This document shows positions 18,134 to 25,614 of a stretch of DNA of 64,000 bases, piece after piece (positions within the stretch are counted from its first letter, which is position 1; the number at the start of each line of letters is the position of its first letter). The translations under genes and the position numbers were made by a program. Location: assembly GCA_028065725.1 (NCBI GenBank), contig JAPTVL010000550.1:62001-126000 (forward strand), written 5' to 3'. This stretch comes from Betaproteobacteria bacterium (GTDB lineage Bacteria > Pseudomonadota > Gammaproteobacteria > Burkholderiales > Rhodocyclaceae). The notes under the pieces are model-generated. The model did not search any database. It saw only the letters and a list, made by a program, of their open reading frames with translations, and was not told the origin of the DNA.

Positions 18134-18192
18134 TCGCTGTTCCGGGCATTGCCCGCCGCCGAATCGCAAATGAATCGCCTGGCTTCCCAGGG

Positions 18193-18373
18193 TTTCCCCT
18201 GCGGTGTTCGCCAAGGCCATACATTCCTTGAACCAATACCGATTGGCATCGGCCGCAGCCCAGAGACGCCGCTGTTGTGATCGCTCCCAGTGAGCGAACC
18301 TGAAGCGGCAGGAACGCGGCCCCTCTGAACCCAGGTTCAGGATGCCGGCCAAACGGCACTCGTGGGGGAATTG
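18193..18373 (+). ncRNA. ssrS: 6S RNA
   Basis: About 180 nt downstream of zapA. The 5' strand TTTCCCCTGCGGTGTTCGCC and the 3' strand GGCACTCGTGGGGGAA pair to form the closing stem. The conserved GTTCG, CCTTGAACC and GGTTCAGGATGCCGGCC elements are present in order around the expected central bubble. 6S RNA mimics an open promoter and sequesters sigma-70 RNA polymerase in stationary phase. Exact ends are approximate. Confidence 0.85.
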
Positions 18374-18378
18374 ATCAG

Positions 18379-18407
18379 CAGGGCGCGGAGTCTTCCGCGC
18401 CCTGTTT
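18379..18407 (+). terminator. Intrinsic terminator after 6S RNA
   Basis: CAGGGCGCGGA (18379-18389) and TCCGCGCCCTG (18394-18404) form a perfect 11-bp GC-rich stem with a 4-nt loop, followed by TTTCATT. It separates the 6S transcript from the EVE-domain gene. Confidence 0.75.
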
Positions 18408-18423
18408 CATTGAGGGAAACGGC

Positions 18424-18900
18424 ATGACGCGTTACTGGCTGATGAAGACCGAGCCTGCGGTGGTGGGCATCGACCACGTGCTGGCGATGCCGCGGCAGAC
18501 CGTGGACTGGTGGGGCGTGCGCAACTACCAGGCGCGCAATTTCATGCGCGACCAGATGCAGGTCGGCGACGGCGTACTGTTCTATCACTCATCCTGCCCC
18601 GCGCCGGGTATCGCCGGACTGGCCGAGGTGGCGCAACTGGCCTACCCGGACCGCACCCAGTTCGATCCCAAGAGTCCCTATTACGATCCGAAATCCACGC
18701 CGGAAAATCCGCGCTGGGTCAATGTTGACGTGCGCGTGCTGAAGAAGACGCGGCTGATCGGCCTCGACGAGCTGCGCGCCCATCCCGAGCTGGCCCATCT
18801 GCGTGCGCTGCAACGCGGCAATCGGCTGTCGATCACGCCGGTCGATCCCGCGGAGTGGAAGTTCATCACCGGCAAACTGATGAAGAAGGCGGCGAAATGA
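18424..18900 (+). CDS. EVE-domain protein
   Basis: 158 aa. MTRYWLMKTEPAVVGIDH, WWGVRNYQARNFMRD, VGDGVLFYHSS and the C-terminal LSITPVDPAEWKFI define an EVE (PUA-like) domain, which in characterised cases binds modified bases in DNA or RNA. The physiological role of this housekeeping-type member is unknown. TGAGGGAA lies just before ATG 18424. It occupies the place downstream of 6S RNA where E. coli has 5-formyltetrahydrofolate cyclo-ligase, which here lies at 58.2 kb. Confidence 0.87.
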   Translation: MTRYWLMKTEPAVVGIDHVLAMPRQTVDWWGVRNYQARNFMRDQMQVGDGVLFYHSSCPAPGIAGLAEVAQLAYPDRTQFDPKSPYYDPKSTPENPRWVNVDVRVLKKTRLIGLDELRAHPELAHLRALQRGNRLSITPVDPAEWKFITGKLMKKAAK

Positions 18901-19700
18901 CGCTCTGGTGGCTCAGTTATCCGCTGCTCGGCGTCTTCGCCGGTTTCGTCGCCGGCCTGTTCGGCGTCGGCGGCGGGCTGACCATCGTGCCGCTGCTGTT
19001 CATGCTGTTCACCGCGCAGGATTTTCCGGTGGAACACAGCATGCACCTGGCGCTCGGTACCTCGATGGCGACCATCGTGTTCACCTCGGTCGCCAGCATG
19101 CGCGCCCATCACAGCCACGGCGCAGTGCGCTGGGACATCGTCAAGAGTTTCGCACCGGGCCTGGTGGTCGGTACCCTGTCCGGTTCCTTCCTCGCCACCT
19201 GGGTGCCGACGCGGCCGCTGGCCATGGTGTTCACCGCGATCGTGTATTACGCCTCGCTGCAAATGATGCTGGACTTCAAGCCCAAGCCGCACAGCCAGCT
19301 GCCGGGAACTTTCGGCATGGTCGCCGCCGGCACGCTGATCGGCGTGGTATCGAGCCTGGTCGCCGCCGGCGGCGGCTTCCTGACGATTCCCTTCATGGTG
19401 TTCTGCAACGTGGTGATCCACCATGCGGTCGGCACCTCGTCGGCACTCGGCTTTCCGATCGCCGTCGCCGGCACCGTCGGCTACATCGCCAGCGGGCTCA
19501 AGACCTCGGGCCTGCCGGACTACTCGCTGGGTTACGTCTATCTGCCGGCCTTCGTCGGCGTGGTCGCCATCAGCTTCCTGATGGCCCCGGTCGGCGCGCG
19601 GCTGGCGCACAAGCTGCCGGTCAAGCAGCTCAAGCGCGCCTTCGGCGGTTTCCTGGCGCTGCTGGCGAGCAAAATGCTGCACGGCCTGCTGAGCGGCTGA
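18897..19700 (+). CDS. TauE/SafE-family permease
   Basis: 267 aa with about eight membrane segments in two similar halves. The motif AGFVAGLFGVGGGLTIVPLL near the N-terminus and AAGGGFLTIPFMVF at the start of the second half are TauE/SafE hallmarks. The family exports sulfite, sulfoacetate or related organosulfur anions, but many members are uncharacterised. ATG 18897 overlaps the EVE stop (ATGA). The next locus contains DsrE-like sulfur-related proteins, which makes a sulfur compound a plausible but unproven substrate. Confidence 0.85.
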   Translation: MTLWWLSYPLLGVFAGFVAGLFGVGGGLTIVPLLFMLFTAQDFPVEHSMHLALGTSMATIVFTSVASMRAHHSHGAVRWDIVKSFAPGLVVGTLSGSFLATWVPTRPLAMVFTAIVYYASLQMMLDFKPKPHSQLPGTFGMVAAGTLIGVVSSLVAAGGGFLTIPFMVFCNVVIHHAVGTSSALGFPIAVAGTVGYIASGLKTSGLPDYSLGYVYLPAFVGVVAISFLMAPVGARLAHKLPVKQLKRAFGGFLALLASKMLHGLLSG

Positions 19701-19749
19701 AGGCATCTGCCGACAATCAGGCCCGCCGCTCGGCCGCCGCCAAGCGTGA

Positions 19750-20763
19750 CTACGGGATTTCGCGGAGCTCCAGATTGGCCTTCGCCGCCTTGATGAATCC
19801 GAATTTGGCGTAAGCGTCCTGTCCCTTGTCCGACCTCAGGAAGGACAAGTACTTGTTTGCCGCATCCGGGTGCCTGGCATCGGTCATAACGCCGATTGCG
19901 TAGGAGACCTCGTTGATCAGGCTGTCCTCGGCCGGCAGGGGAATCGCCTCGACAGCATGGCCTTCCTCCAGCGCGTTTTTCGTTTCGGTCGCCCAGACGA
20001 TCCCCGCGTCAACCGTCCCGGCCTTGAGGCCGTCCGGAATCTCGCGGTGATGCACCGAGGTGAAATGGACGTTCGGCGTCGGGTCGCAGGACTTGCATTC
20101 CTTGCCGCCCGACAGCTTTTCCCAGAGCTTGTGATTGACCAGGACCTTCTTCGCGTAAAAAGTCATGATGCCCTCGTCGATCGGGTTGGGCAACATGACC
20201 TTCAGGTCGGCACGGCCGAGGTCGGCGATACCCTTGATGCCCTTCGGGTTGCCCTTGGGCACGATGAGGTTGAGCGCATTGTGGGTATAGATCATGAACT
20301 GCTTCATGCGGCCCTTGCCCTTGAGCGTTTTCAGGTGGCCCTGCTGGACGCTGGCGTAAACGTCGGGCTGCATCCGGTAGTCCTTGCCTTCGTAGCTCCA
20401 GCCGCCGGCAATGATTGCTTTCAGGATGATTCCGGGCGGCAGGGTGATCAGGCCGACATTGCCGACCTCGGGATACTCCTTCTGGAACGCCCGGATCACA
20501 TCTGCCATGGCGAAGAACTGGTTCCCCGCAAGCCACAGCGTGAGATTGGCGTCGGCGTTCATTTTTTGCATCGCCGCCGTGCCGGTAACGATCCTGCCGT
20601 CGGCGTAGAACAGCCTCAGGTCATTGTCCTTCTTGGCCGGTATCGGCTCCAGCGGCTGGACTGCCGCGGCGGTTGCGGGCACCGCAGGCTCGGCGGCGTG
20701 AGCTGGGCCAAGCATCAGGCCGGCAATGAGCAGCAAGCGAATCATCGGGCGCAAAAAATGCAT
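19750..20763 (-). CDS. Periplasmic substrate-binding protein
   Basis: 337 aa with a signal peptide (cleavage probably after AHA, residue 23). The rest resembles type-2 periplasmic binding proteins of the ModA/AcfC kind: NLTLWLAGNQFFAMADVIRAF, HNALNLIVPKGNPKGIKGIADL and a C-terminal AANKYLSFLRSDKGQDAYAKFG. A CKSC motif at residues 223-226 is an unusual feature that could bind metal or undergo redox. ATG 20763 has GGAAGGAG 8 bp upstream. It follows the secreted DsrE gene and probably shares its ECF-type promoter. No ABC permease or ATPase gene is adjacent, so the ligand and partner are unknown. Confidence 0.75.
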   Translation of the reverse strand: MHFLRPMIRLLLIAGLMLGPAHAAEPAVPATAAAVQPLEPIPAKKDNDLRLFYADGRIVTGTAAMQKMNADANLTLWLAGNQFFAMADVIRAFQKEYPEVGNVGLITLPPGIILKAIIAGGWSYEGKDYRMQPDVYASVQQGHLKTLKGKGRMKQFMIYTHNALNLIVPKGNPKGIKGIADLGRADLKVMLPNPIDEGIMTFYAKKVLVNHKLWEKLSGGKECKSCDPTPNVHFTSVHHREIPDGLKAGTVDAGIVWATETKNALEEGHAVEAIPLPAEDSLINEVSYAIGVMTDARHPDAANKYLSFLRSDKGQDAYAKFGFIKAAKANLELREIP

Positions 20764-20817
20764 TGCATCGTCTCCTTCCGTTTCCTGGGCGCATGCTTTT
20801 GGTCGATGCGCGGAGCG

Positions 20818-20835
20818 CCCCGGCGCTCGCCGGGG
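20818..20835 (-). other. GC hairpin between dsrE-like and binding-protein genes
   Basis: CCCCGGC and GCCGGGG form a perfect 7-bp stem with a 4-nt loop in the 119-bp gap. There is no T-tract, so full termination is unlikely. It may stabilise the upstream mRNA or set the ratio of the two proteins. Confidence 0.4.
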
Positions 20836-20882
20836 CCGTCGCCGGGCGGAGTCGAGTTGCTCGACCCGCCCGCGCTTGGGGA

Positions 20883-21323
20883 CTACGGCCGGACCACGGT
20901 CCAGCCCTGCTTGCCCTTCTCGATGATTTCGATGACGCCGGCTTTCACATAACCGATATTCGGATGCATGTCGGCCTTGGTCAGCTTCTGTCCCGTCATC
21001 GTGTTCTCGCACATGGCGACACTTGCACCGCTCGCCAGCGTATCGTCGATGCGGCTCGCCAGCGGCGAATCGAACTTGAGCAGCCCCGAGCCGTTGCCAA
21101 AGACCACTAGCTCGACATTGACTTTGTCCTTGCCGTATTCGTTCTGGATGTTCTTGATCACGTTCAGGGCCTGGTTCCAGGTCTTGGTATCGCCGTCGCT
21201 AACCTGGATTACAACGCTTGGCTTGGCTGCGGCTTTCTTGGCGGGCTTGGCCATTGCCGCGGGAACTCCGACGGCAAAGATCGTGCTGGCAAGCATAAGC
21301 TGGACAAAAGTTCTGCGAATCAT
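20883..21323 (-). CDS. Secreted DsrE-family protein
   Basis: 146 aa. Signal peptide at residues 1-25 (ending AAMA), then a DsrE-like fold: SVVIQVSDGDTKTWNQALNV, VNVELVVFGNGSGLL and the conserved Cys105 in AMCENTM, closing with GKQGWTVVRP. Cytoplasmic DsrE-type proteins bind sulfane sulfur on a cysteine; a periplasmic role is inferred. It is the same length as the second copy at 32.8 kb, with the Cys at the same residue. ATG 21323 follows AGAGGAG. A GGGAATAAA-N14-CGTC element lies about 80-105 bp upstream. Confidence 0.8.
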   Translation of the reverse strand: MIRRTFVQLMLASTIFAVGVPAAMAKPAKKAAAKPSVVIQVSDGDTKTWNQALNVIKNIQNEYGKDKVNVELVVFGNGSGLLKFDSPLASRIDDTLASGASVAMCENTMTGQKLTKADMHPNIGYVKAGVIEIIEKGKQGWTVVRP

Positions 21324-21400
21324 GATGGCTCCTCTCTGGTGGGCGAATGAAACTTTTTTGACCTTTGCGTACCTGTGAAAACGGGTAGTCGCCACCATGA

Positions 21401-21427
21401 GACGGGGTTGCTACCCGGTTTATTCCC
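21401..21427 (-). promoter_or_regulatory. ECF-type promoter for the dsrE-like operon
   Basis: On the minus strand GGGAATAAA (21427-21419) is followed after 14 bp by CGTC (21404-21401). The same hexamer-like blocks and the same spacing appear in the divergent promoter ahead of the sigma factor gene. Shared -35/-10 elements in front of a sigma gene and its neighbour are the usual sign of direct ECF control. Confidence 0.65.
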
Positions 21428-21447
21428 TTCAGCCGCCAATGCCGCGA

Positions 21448-21474
21448 GGGAATAAATCCACCGCCTGCTGCGTC
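21448..21474 (+). promoter_or_regulatory. ECF-type autoregulatory promoter of the sigma operon
   Basis: GGGAATAAA (21448-21456), 14 bp, then CGTC (21471-21474, continuing CGTCATA). It lies 28 bp before the sigma-factor start codon and mirrors the divergent element at 21401-21427. Confidence 0.65.
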
Positions 21475-21501
21475 ATATACTGTATCTGGAGGAAGAAACC
21501 G

Positions 21502-22044
21502 ATGAAATGGCTGCAGTCGCGCGAACAGCGCGAGTTGGTGGAACAGATCAAGGCCAGCCGGGTTCGGTTGTATCGCCTGGCCTTCGCCTGGTGCCACGAT
21601 GCGGGTCTGGCCGACGATCTGGCCCAGGAAGCCCTGACGCGCGGCCTGGCCAGGCTTGAGCAGTTGCGCGAGTCGGCGCGCCTGATGAGCTGGCTGTTCG
21701 CGATCCTCAACCGCTGTTGGATCGACTACCTGCGCTCGCAGCGCGCGGATGTCGATGACGAAATGCTCGCCGAACTGCCCTCCGAGCTGCCGGGGCCGGA
21801 CAGCCACGCGGAACGCCAGCAGACGGTCAACCGGGTGCGGGCCGCGATCGAGGCCCTGCCGCTTGGCCAGCGCCAGGTCGTCACCCTGGTCGATCTGGAG
21901 GATTTTTCCTATGCCGAGGTCGCCGACATTCTGGCGATACCGATCGGCACGGTCATGAGCCGGCTGTGCCGCGCGCGCGCGTCGCTGAAGGAGCTCCTGA
22001 TGGAGGCCCCGGTGGCCCAGCGGCAACTGAGGAGCGTGAAATGA
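21502..22044 (+). CDS. ECF-type RNA polymerase sigma factor
   Basis: 180 aa. Region 2 spans LYRLAFAWCHDAGLADDLAQEA through LMSWLFAILNRCWIDYLR. Region 4 is LPLGQRQVVTLVDLEDFSYA followed by the helix-turn-helix EVADILAIPIGTVMSRL. There is no region 3, as expected for ECF factors. ATG 21502 has CTGGAGGAAG 6-10 bp upstream. It overlaps the anti-sigma gene by ATGA, so the pair is co-translated, and is probably held inactive by that protein until an envelope signal arrives. Confidence 0.9.
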   Translation: MKWLQSREQRELVEQIKASRVRLYRLAFAWCHDAGLADDLAQEALTRGLARLEQLRESARLMSWLFAILNRCWIDYLRSQRADVDDEMLAELPSELPGPDSHAERQQTVNRVRAAIEALPLGQRQVVTLVDLEDFSYAEVADILAIPIGTVMSRLCRARASLKELLMEAPVAQRQLRSVK

Positions 22045-22730
22045 ATGAAGCAGGCAAGTTTTCCGACGAACAACTGAATGCCTTTGTCGACCACCAGCTG
22101 GGCGCCCAGGAATGCGACGAGATTCTCGCCGCCATCGCCAGGGATGCCGAACTCGGCCAGCGCCTGTGCGCGCTGCGCTCGGCCAAGGAACTGGTGCGCC
22201 ATGCCTATGGCAATGTGCCGGCGGCAGGCCGCGGGCGGAGCCGTCAGCTGTCGATCTGGGGCGGCGCGCTCGCCGCCGGCGTCGCCCTGGTGGTCGGCGT
22301 CCTGGCCGGCTGGCTGGGGCATCATGCGGCGGCCAAGGGCGAAATGCCGCGCGCGATGGCCGCCTTGTTCGCGGTGGAACCGGCGCGCATCCTGATTCAT
22401 CTGGAAACTTCCCAGTCCGAGCAGATGGATGCGGCGCTCGACCTGGCCGAAGCCTACCTGGCCAAAGCGGGCAACGCCCAGGTCGAGGTGATCACTAACC
22501 ACCGCGGCCTCGAACTCCTGCGGCGCGACACCACACCCTATGCCATGCGCATTGCAGAACTCAAGTCGCACCATGCGCGGGTCGGCTTCGTCGCCTGCGG
22601 GCTGACCATCGCGCGCCTGCAGGACGTCGGCGTGGAGGTCGAGCTGATACCCGAAGCGGCAGTCGCGCGCACCGCGATCGAGCACGTCGCCGAACGGGTG
22701 CAGCAGGGCTGGACCTACCTGAAGATCTGA
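22041..22730 (+). CDS. Membrane anti-sigma factor with C-terminal DsrE-like domain
   Basis: 229 aa. Residues 1-60 look like a cytoplasmic anti-sigma domain (FSDEQLNAFVDHQLG...). One membrane segment lies at about 72-95 (LSIWGGALAAGVALVVGVLA). Residues about 113-229 resemble DsrE proteins: ARILIHLETSQSEQMDAAL, the Cys186 motif VACGLT and the terminal VQQGWTYLKI, which matches GKQGWTVVRP of the neighbouring secreted DsrE protein. With the N-terminus inside, the DsrE-like domain would be periplasmic and could be the sensor. Homology of the C-domain is judged by eye and needs a profile search. Confidence 0.75.
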   Translation: MNEAGKFSDEQLNAFVDHQLGAQECDEILAAIARDAELGQRLCALRSAKELVRHAYGNVPAAGRGRSRQLSIWGGALAAGVALVVGVLAGWLGHHAAAKGEMPRAMAALFAVEPARILIHLETSQSEQMDAALDLAEAYLAKAGNAQVEVITNHRGLELLRRDTTPYAMRIAELKSHHARVGFVACGLTIARLQDVGVEVELIPEAAVARTAIEHVAERVQQGWTYLKI

Positions 22731-22735
22731 GCCGG

Positions 22736-23437
22736 TCAGCCGGGACGCACCGTCGTCGCATCCTGGCCGAACAGGATGCGCTTGGCGTCTTCATTCACCA
22801 CCGGCGCCGGGTTGATCCGCTTCGCCAGCGCATAGGCGCGCTGCGTCGCCGGCCTTCCGCGAATCGCCGCAAACCAGCGCCTGAGGTTGGGAAAATCGTC
22901 GAGATTCTGGCCCTGCTTCTCATGCGGCACGATCCACGGATAGCTGGCCATGTCGGCGATCGAGTAGTCGCCGGCGATGAATTCGCGGTCGGCCAGGCGT
23001 TTGTTGAGCACGGCATACAGGCGCGCCGTCTCCTTGACGTAGCGTTCGATGGCGTAAGGAATCTTCGCCGGCGCGTATTGCGTGAAGTGGTGATTCTGTC
23101 CCGCCATCGGACCGAGGCCGCCCATCTGCCAGAACAGCCATTGCAGCGTCTCGTTGCGCCCGCGCAAGTCCGGCGCGATGAAGCGCCCGGTCTTGTCCGC
23201 CAGGTAGAGCAGGATCGCGCCGGATTCGAACAGCGACAAGGGCGCACCGCCGTCGGCCGGATCATGGTCCACGATGGCCGGAATCCGGTTGTTGGGCGAA
23301 ATCTTCAGGAAGTCCGCGGCGAACTGTTCGCCCTTGCCGATGTTGATCGGCAGGATGCGATGCGCCAGCCCGCTCTCCTCGAGGAACAGGGTGATCTTGT
23401 GGCCGTTGGGCGTGGTCCAGTAGTAGAGGTCGATCAT
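22736..23437 (-). CDS. Glutathione S-transferase, YfcG/Nu-class-like
   Basis: 233 aa. Thioredoxin-like N-domain starts MIDLYYWTTPNGHKITLFLE, with the glutathione-binding NRIPAIVDHD and LFESGAILLYLADK. The helical C-domain has WQMGGLGPMAGQNHHF and the N-capping motif FIAGDYSIADMASYPW. The WTTPNG start and GPMAGQ motif match disulfide-bond oxidoreductases of the YfcG group, which use glutathione to reduce small disulfides in the cytoplasm. It converges with the anti-sigma gene with a 5-bp gap. Confidence 0.88.
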   Translation of the reverse strand: MIDLYYWTTPNGHKITLFLEESGLAHRILPINIGKGEQFAADFLKISPNNRIPAIVDHDPADGGAPLSLFESGAILLYLADKTGRFIAPDLRGRNETLQWLFWQMGGLGPMAGQNHHFTQYAPAKIPYAIERYVKETARLYAVLNKRLADREFIAGDYSIADMASYPWIVPHEKQGQNLDDFPNLRRWFAAIRGRPATQRAYALAKRINPAPVVNEDAKRILFGQDATTVRPG

Positions 23438-23488
23438 GGCGATGGCTCCTTTGAATTTGCGGCAGGCCTGGCACGAAGGAACGCCGGT

Positions 23489-23923
23489 TCAGGGCTGGTT
23501 GTGCGTGCCGGAACGCACCGCCAGAAAGACCTCGCGCAGAAACAGGCCCAGCGCTGCAATCATCGCCAGCATCGCGGCGATAAACAGGGCCGCCACGCTG
23601 CGCGCAAGGTCCACGCCAAGCAGCGCGCCGAGGAAGGCGCCAGCCACCACCAGGCAGACCAGCAAGGCCGAGAGCACGGCGCCGAAAATCGCGTAATACA
23701 CCAGCCGGCTGCGCCGCACCAGCGTGCGGATTTCCTGTCGTCCGGCTTCCGTTGCGTCGTCGGCCCGGGTATGCAGGCGCTCCTGCACCACGCGGCGGCG
23801 GTCGACGATGCGCCCCAGTCGCGTGTTCAGCGCATTGATCATGGTCGCGATCGCCGTCAGCAGGAACACCGGGGCAACGGCCAGCTGGATGACGCGGGTG
23901 ATGTCGGTGAGATGGTTGTCCAT
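23489..23923 (-). CDS. DUF2721 membrane protein
   Basis: 144 aa. DITRVIQLAVAPVFLLTAIATM at the N-terminus, NTRLGRIVDRRRVVQERL in a loop, and two further hydrophobic segments near the C-terminus fit DUF2721. Function unknown; inner-membrane location is predicted. Start MDNHLTD at 23923 is chosen from the family N-terminus. The frame extends upstream, but those residues overlap the promoter region of the cytochrome gene. Confidence 0.75.
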   Translation of the reverse strand: MDNHLTDITRVIQLAVAPVFLLTAIATMINALNTRLGRIVDRRRVVQERLHTRADDATEAGRQEIRTLVRRSRLVYYAIFGAVLSALLVCLVVAGAFLGALLGVDLARSVAALFIAAMLAMIAALGLFLREVFLAVRSGTHNQP

Positions 23924-24029
23924 GGCAGCAGCGATGTCCGAAGGGCGCGAATGCGCATCAATACAGATTGTACCGGGCAAGCATGCGCTACCATTTGCCG
24001 GCCGCCACGTACAAGGGAAACGCCACGAC

Positions 24030-24695
24030 ATGCTCCGCCTTGCCGCTGTTCTGCTGATCTTCGCCTGCGCCGCCAGCCAGGCTCAGGACACTGCTCGCCG
24101 CGATGGGCTGGTGGCGGTCTGCGTCGGCTGCCATGGCGCCGCGGGGATTGCCAGTGCGGAGGAGATTCCTTCGATCGCCGGACAGAACGAGGCCTACCTG
24201 TACGAATCCCTCAAGAATTTCAAGGAGGGCAACCGGCCCTCGCCGCAAATGCGCGGCATCGCGCGCGAACTGGGCGAGGACGAAATGCGCCAGCTGTCAC
24301 ACTATTTCGCCCACCAGCCCTACGTGCGCAGCGTGCAGCCGGCGGACCCTGCCCGTGCGGCACGCGGCAAGGAAGTGTACGTTCGCCTGTGCCAGCTCTG
24401 CCACCTCGACGAGGGCAAATCCACCACCTACGCCGACTACCCGCTGCTGGCCGGGCAGTCGCTGCCCTACATGCTGAAGGAAATCCGGCTGATCCTCGAC
24501 AAGCGGCGCCGCGTCGAGATCATCAAGCATGAAATGCTGGAACTGGTCTCGCGCCCGCAGATCGAGGATGCGATCCATTTCTTTGCCGGCCAGCGCGTGG
24601 CGCCGGATCAGGTGAGCAACACTGCGACGCATCCGAGCAAGCGCACCAAGCACGGCCGTTTCCGCACCGAGCTGCAGGAGAAGCCCGAGGACTGA
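24030..24695 (+). CDS. Dihaem cytochrome c (c4-like)
   Basis: 221 aa. Signal peptide (cleaved near residue 18), then two class-I cytochrome domains with haem motifs CVGCH (31-35) and CQLCH (120-124). Met ligands are probably in PQMRGIA and in the second domain near HEMLELV. This is a periplasmic electron carrier; the two-domain layout matches cytochrome c4 and the cytochrome subunits of sulfide dehydrogenases. No partner flavoprotein gene is adjacent. ATG 24030 is set by the signal peptide. Confidence 0.85.
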   Translation: MLRLAAVLLIFACAASQAQDTARRDGLVAVCVGCHGAAGIASAEEIPSIAGQNEAYLYESLKNFKEGNRPSPQMRGIARELGEDEMRQLSHYFAHQPYVRSVQPADPARAARGKEVYVRLCQLCHLDEGKSTTYADYPLLAGQSLPYMLKEIRLILDKRRRVEIIKHEMLELVSRPQIEDAIHFFAGQRVAPDQVSNTATHPSKRTKHGRFRTELQEKPED

Positions 24696-24701
24696 GGCGG
24701 C

Positions 24702-25607
24702 TCAGGACGGCCCGGCCTCTGCCAGCAGCCGTTCGATCTGCGCATCCTTGTCCTGCCACAGCTGCTGTACCCATTTGGCAAACGCTTCGCGCGTCGCCGC
24801 GTCGCCGCCGTAGTCGCCGTGCATCAGGTGTTCCGGCACCGGCAGGCTCTGCACGCGCACGATCACGCGCCGCAAGCGGCCGCAGAGGAAATCCCAGAAG
24901 TTCGGCGTGCCGTCGGGATAGACGATGGTGACGTCGAGAATGGCGCGGAACTTGTCGCCCATGGCGTTGAGCGCCAGCGCGATGCCGCCGGCCTTGGGCT
25001 TGAGCAGGTGGCGGTAGGGCGATTGCTGGCGCCGGTGCTTGGCCGGCGTGAAGCGCGTGCCTTCGAGGAAATTCATGACGCTGGTCGGAATCAGGGCGAA
25101 CTTCTCGCAGGCCTTGCGCGTCGCCTCCTGATCCTTGCCGCGCATCTCCGGGTACTTCTTCAGAAACTCTTCGCTGTGGCGGCGCATGAAGGGAAAATCC
25201 AGCGCCCACCAGGCCAGGCCCATGATCGGCACCCATTTCAGCTGCTGCTTGATGAAGAACTTGAGCAGCGGAATGCGGCGGTTGAACAGGTGCTGCAGGA
25301 CGAAGATGTCGGCCCAGGTCTGGTGGTTGCTGTTGACCAGATACCAGTCCCGCGGATCGAGCCCGGCGATGCCGGTCACATCCCATGCGGTGCGCTGGGT
25401 CAATGCCATCCAGCCGCTGTTGCCGGCGATCCAGGCCTCGGCGATGGCCAGCAGCAGCGGGTCGATCCGCAGCCGCACGGCCCTGAACGGCAGGATCAGG
25501 CGAACGATGGCGAAGGCCAGCAGGATCGGCACCCAGAAGAACACGTTGAGCGCCAGCAACAGGATGGCGACGACGCCGAGCAACGGCGCCGGCAGGAAAT
25601 TCAGCAT
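24702..25607 (-). CDS. 1-acyl-sn-glycerol-3-phosphate acyltransferase-like protein (YihG type)
   Basis: 301 aa. Two N-terminal membrane segments, then the PlsC-type catalytic motif NSNHQTWADIF (HX4D), the acceptor motif FLEGTRFTPAK and IVYPDG. It resembles the YihG/acyltransferase branch, which acylates lysophosphatidate or related lipids at the inner membrane. It begins 7 bp after the matB stop, so it may be co-transcribed with the malonate operon, although no functional link is obvious. Confidence 0.87.
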   Translation of the reverse strand: MLNFLPAPLLGVVAILLLALNVFFWVPILLAFAIVRLILPFRAVRLRIDPLLLAIAEAWIAGNSGWMALTQRTAWDVTGIAGLDPRDWYLVNSNHQTWADIFVLQHLFNRRIPLLKFFIKQQLKWVPIMGLAWWALDFPFMRRHSEEFLKKYPEMRGKDQEATRKACEKFALIPTSVMNFLEGTRFTPAKHRRQQSPYRHLLKPKAGGIALALNAMGDKFRAILDVTIVYPDGTPNFWDFLCGRLRRVIVRVQSLPVPEHLMHGDYGGDAATREAFAKWVQQLWQDKDAQIERLLAEAGPS

Positions 25608-25614
25608 GCCGGCC

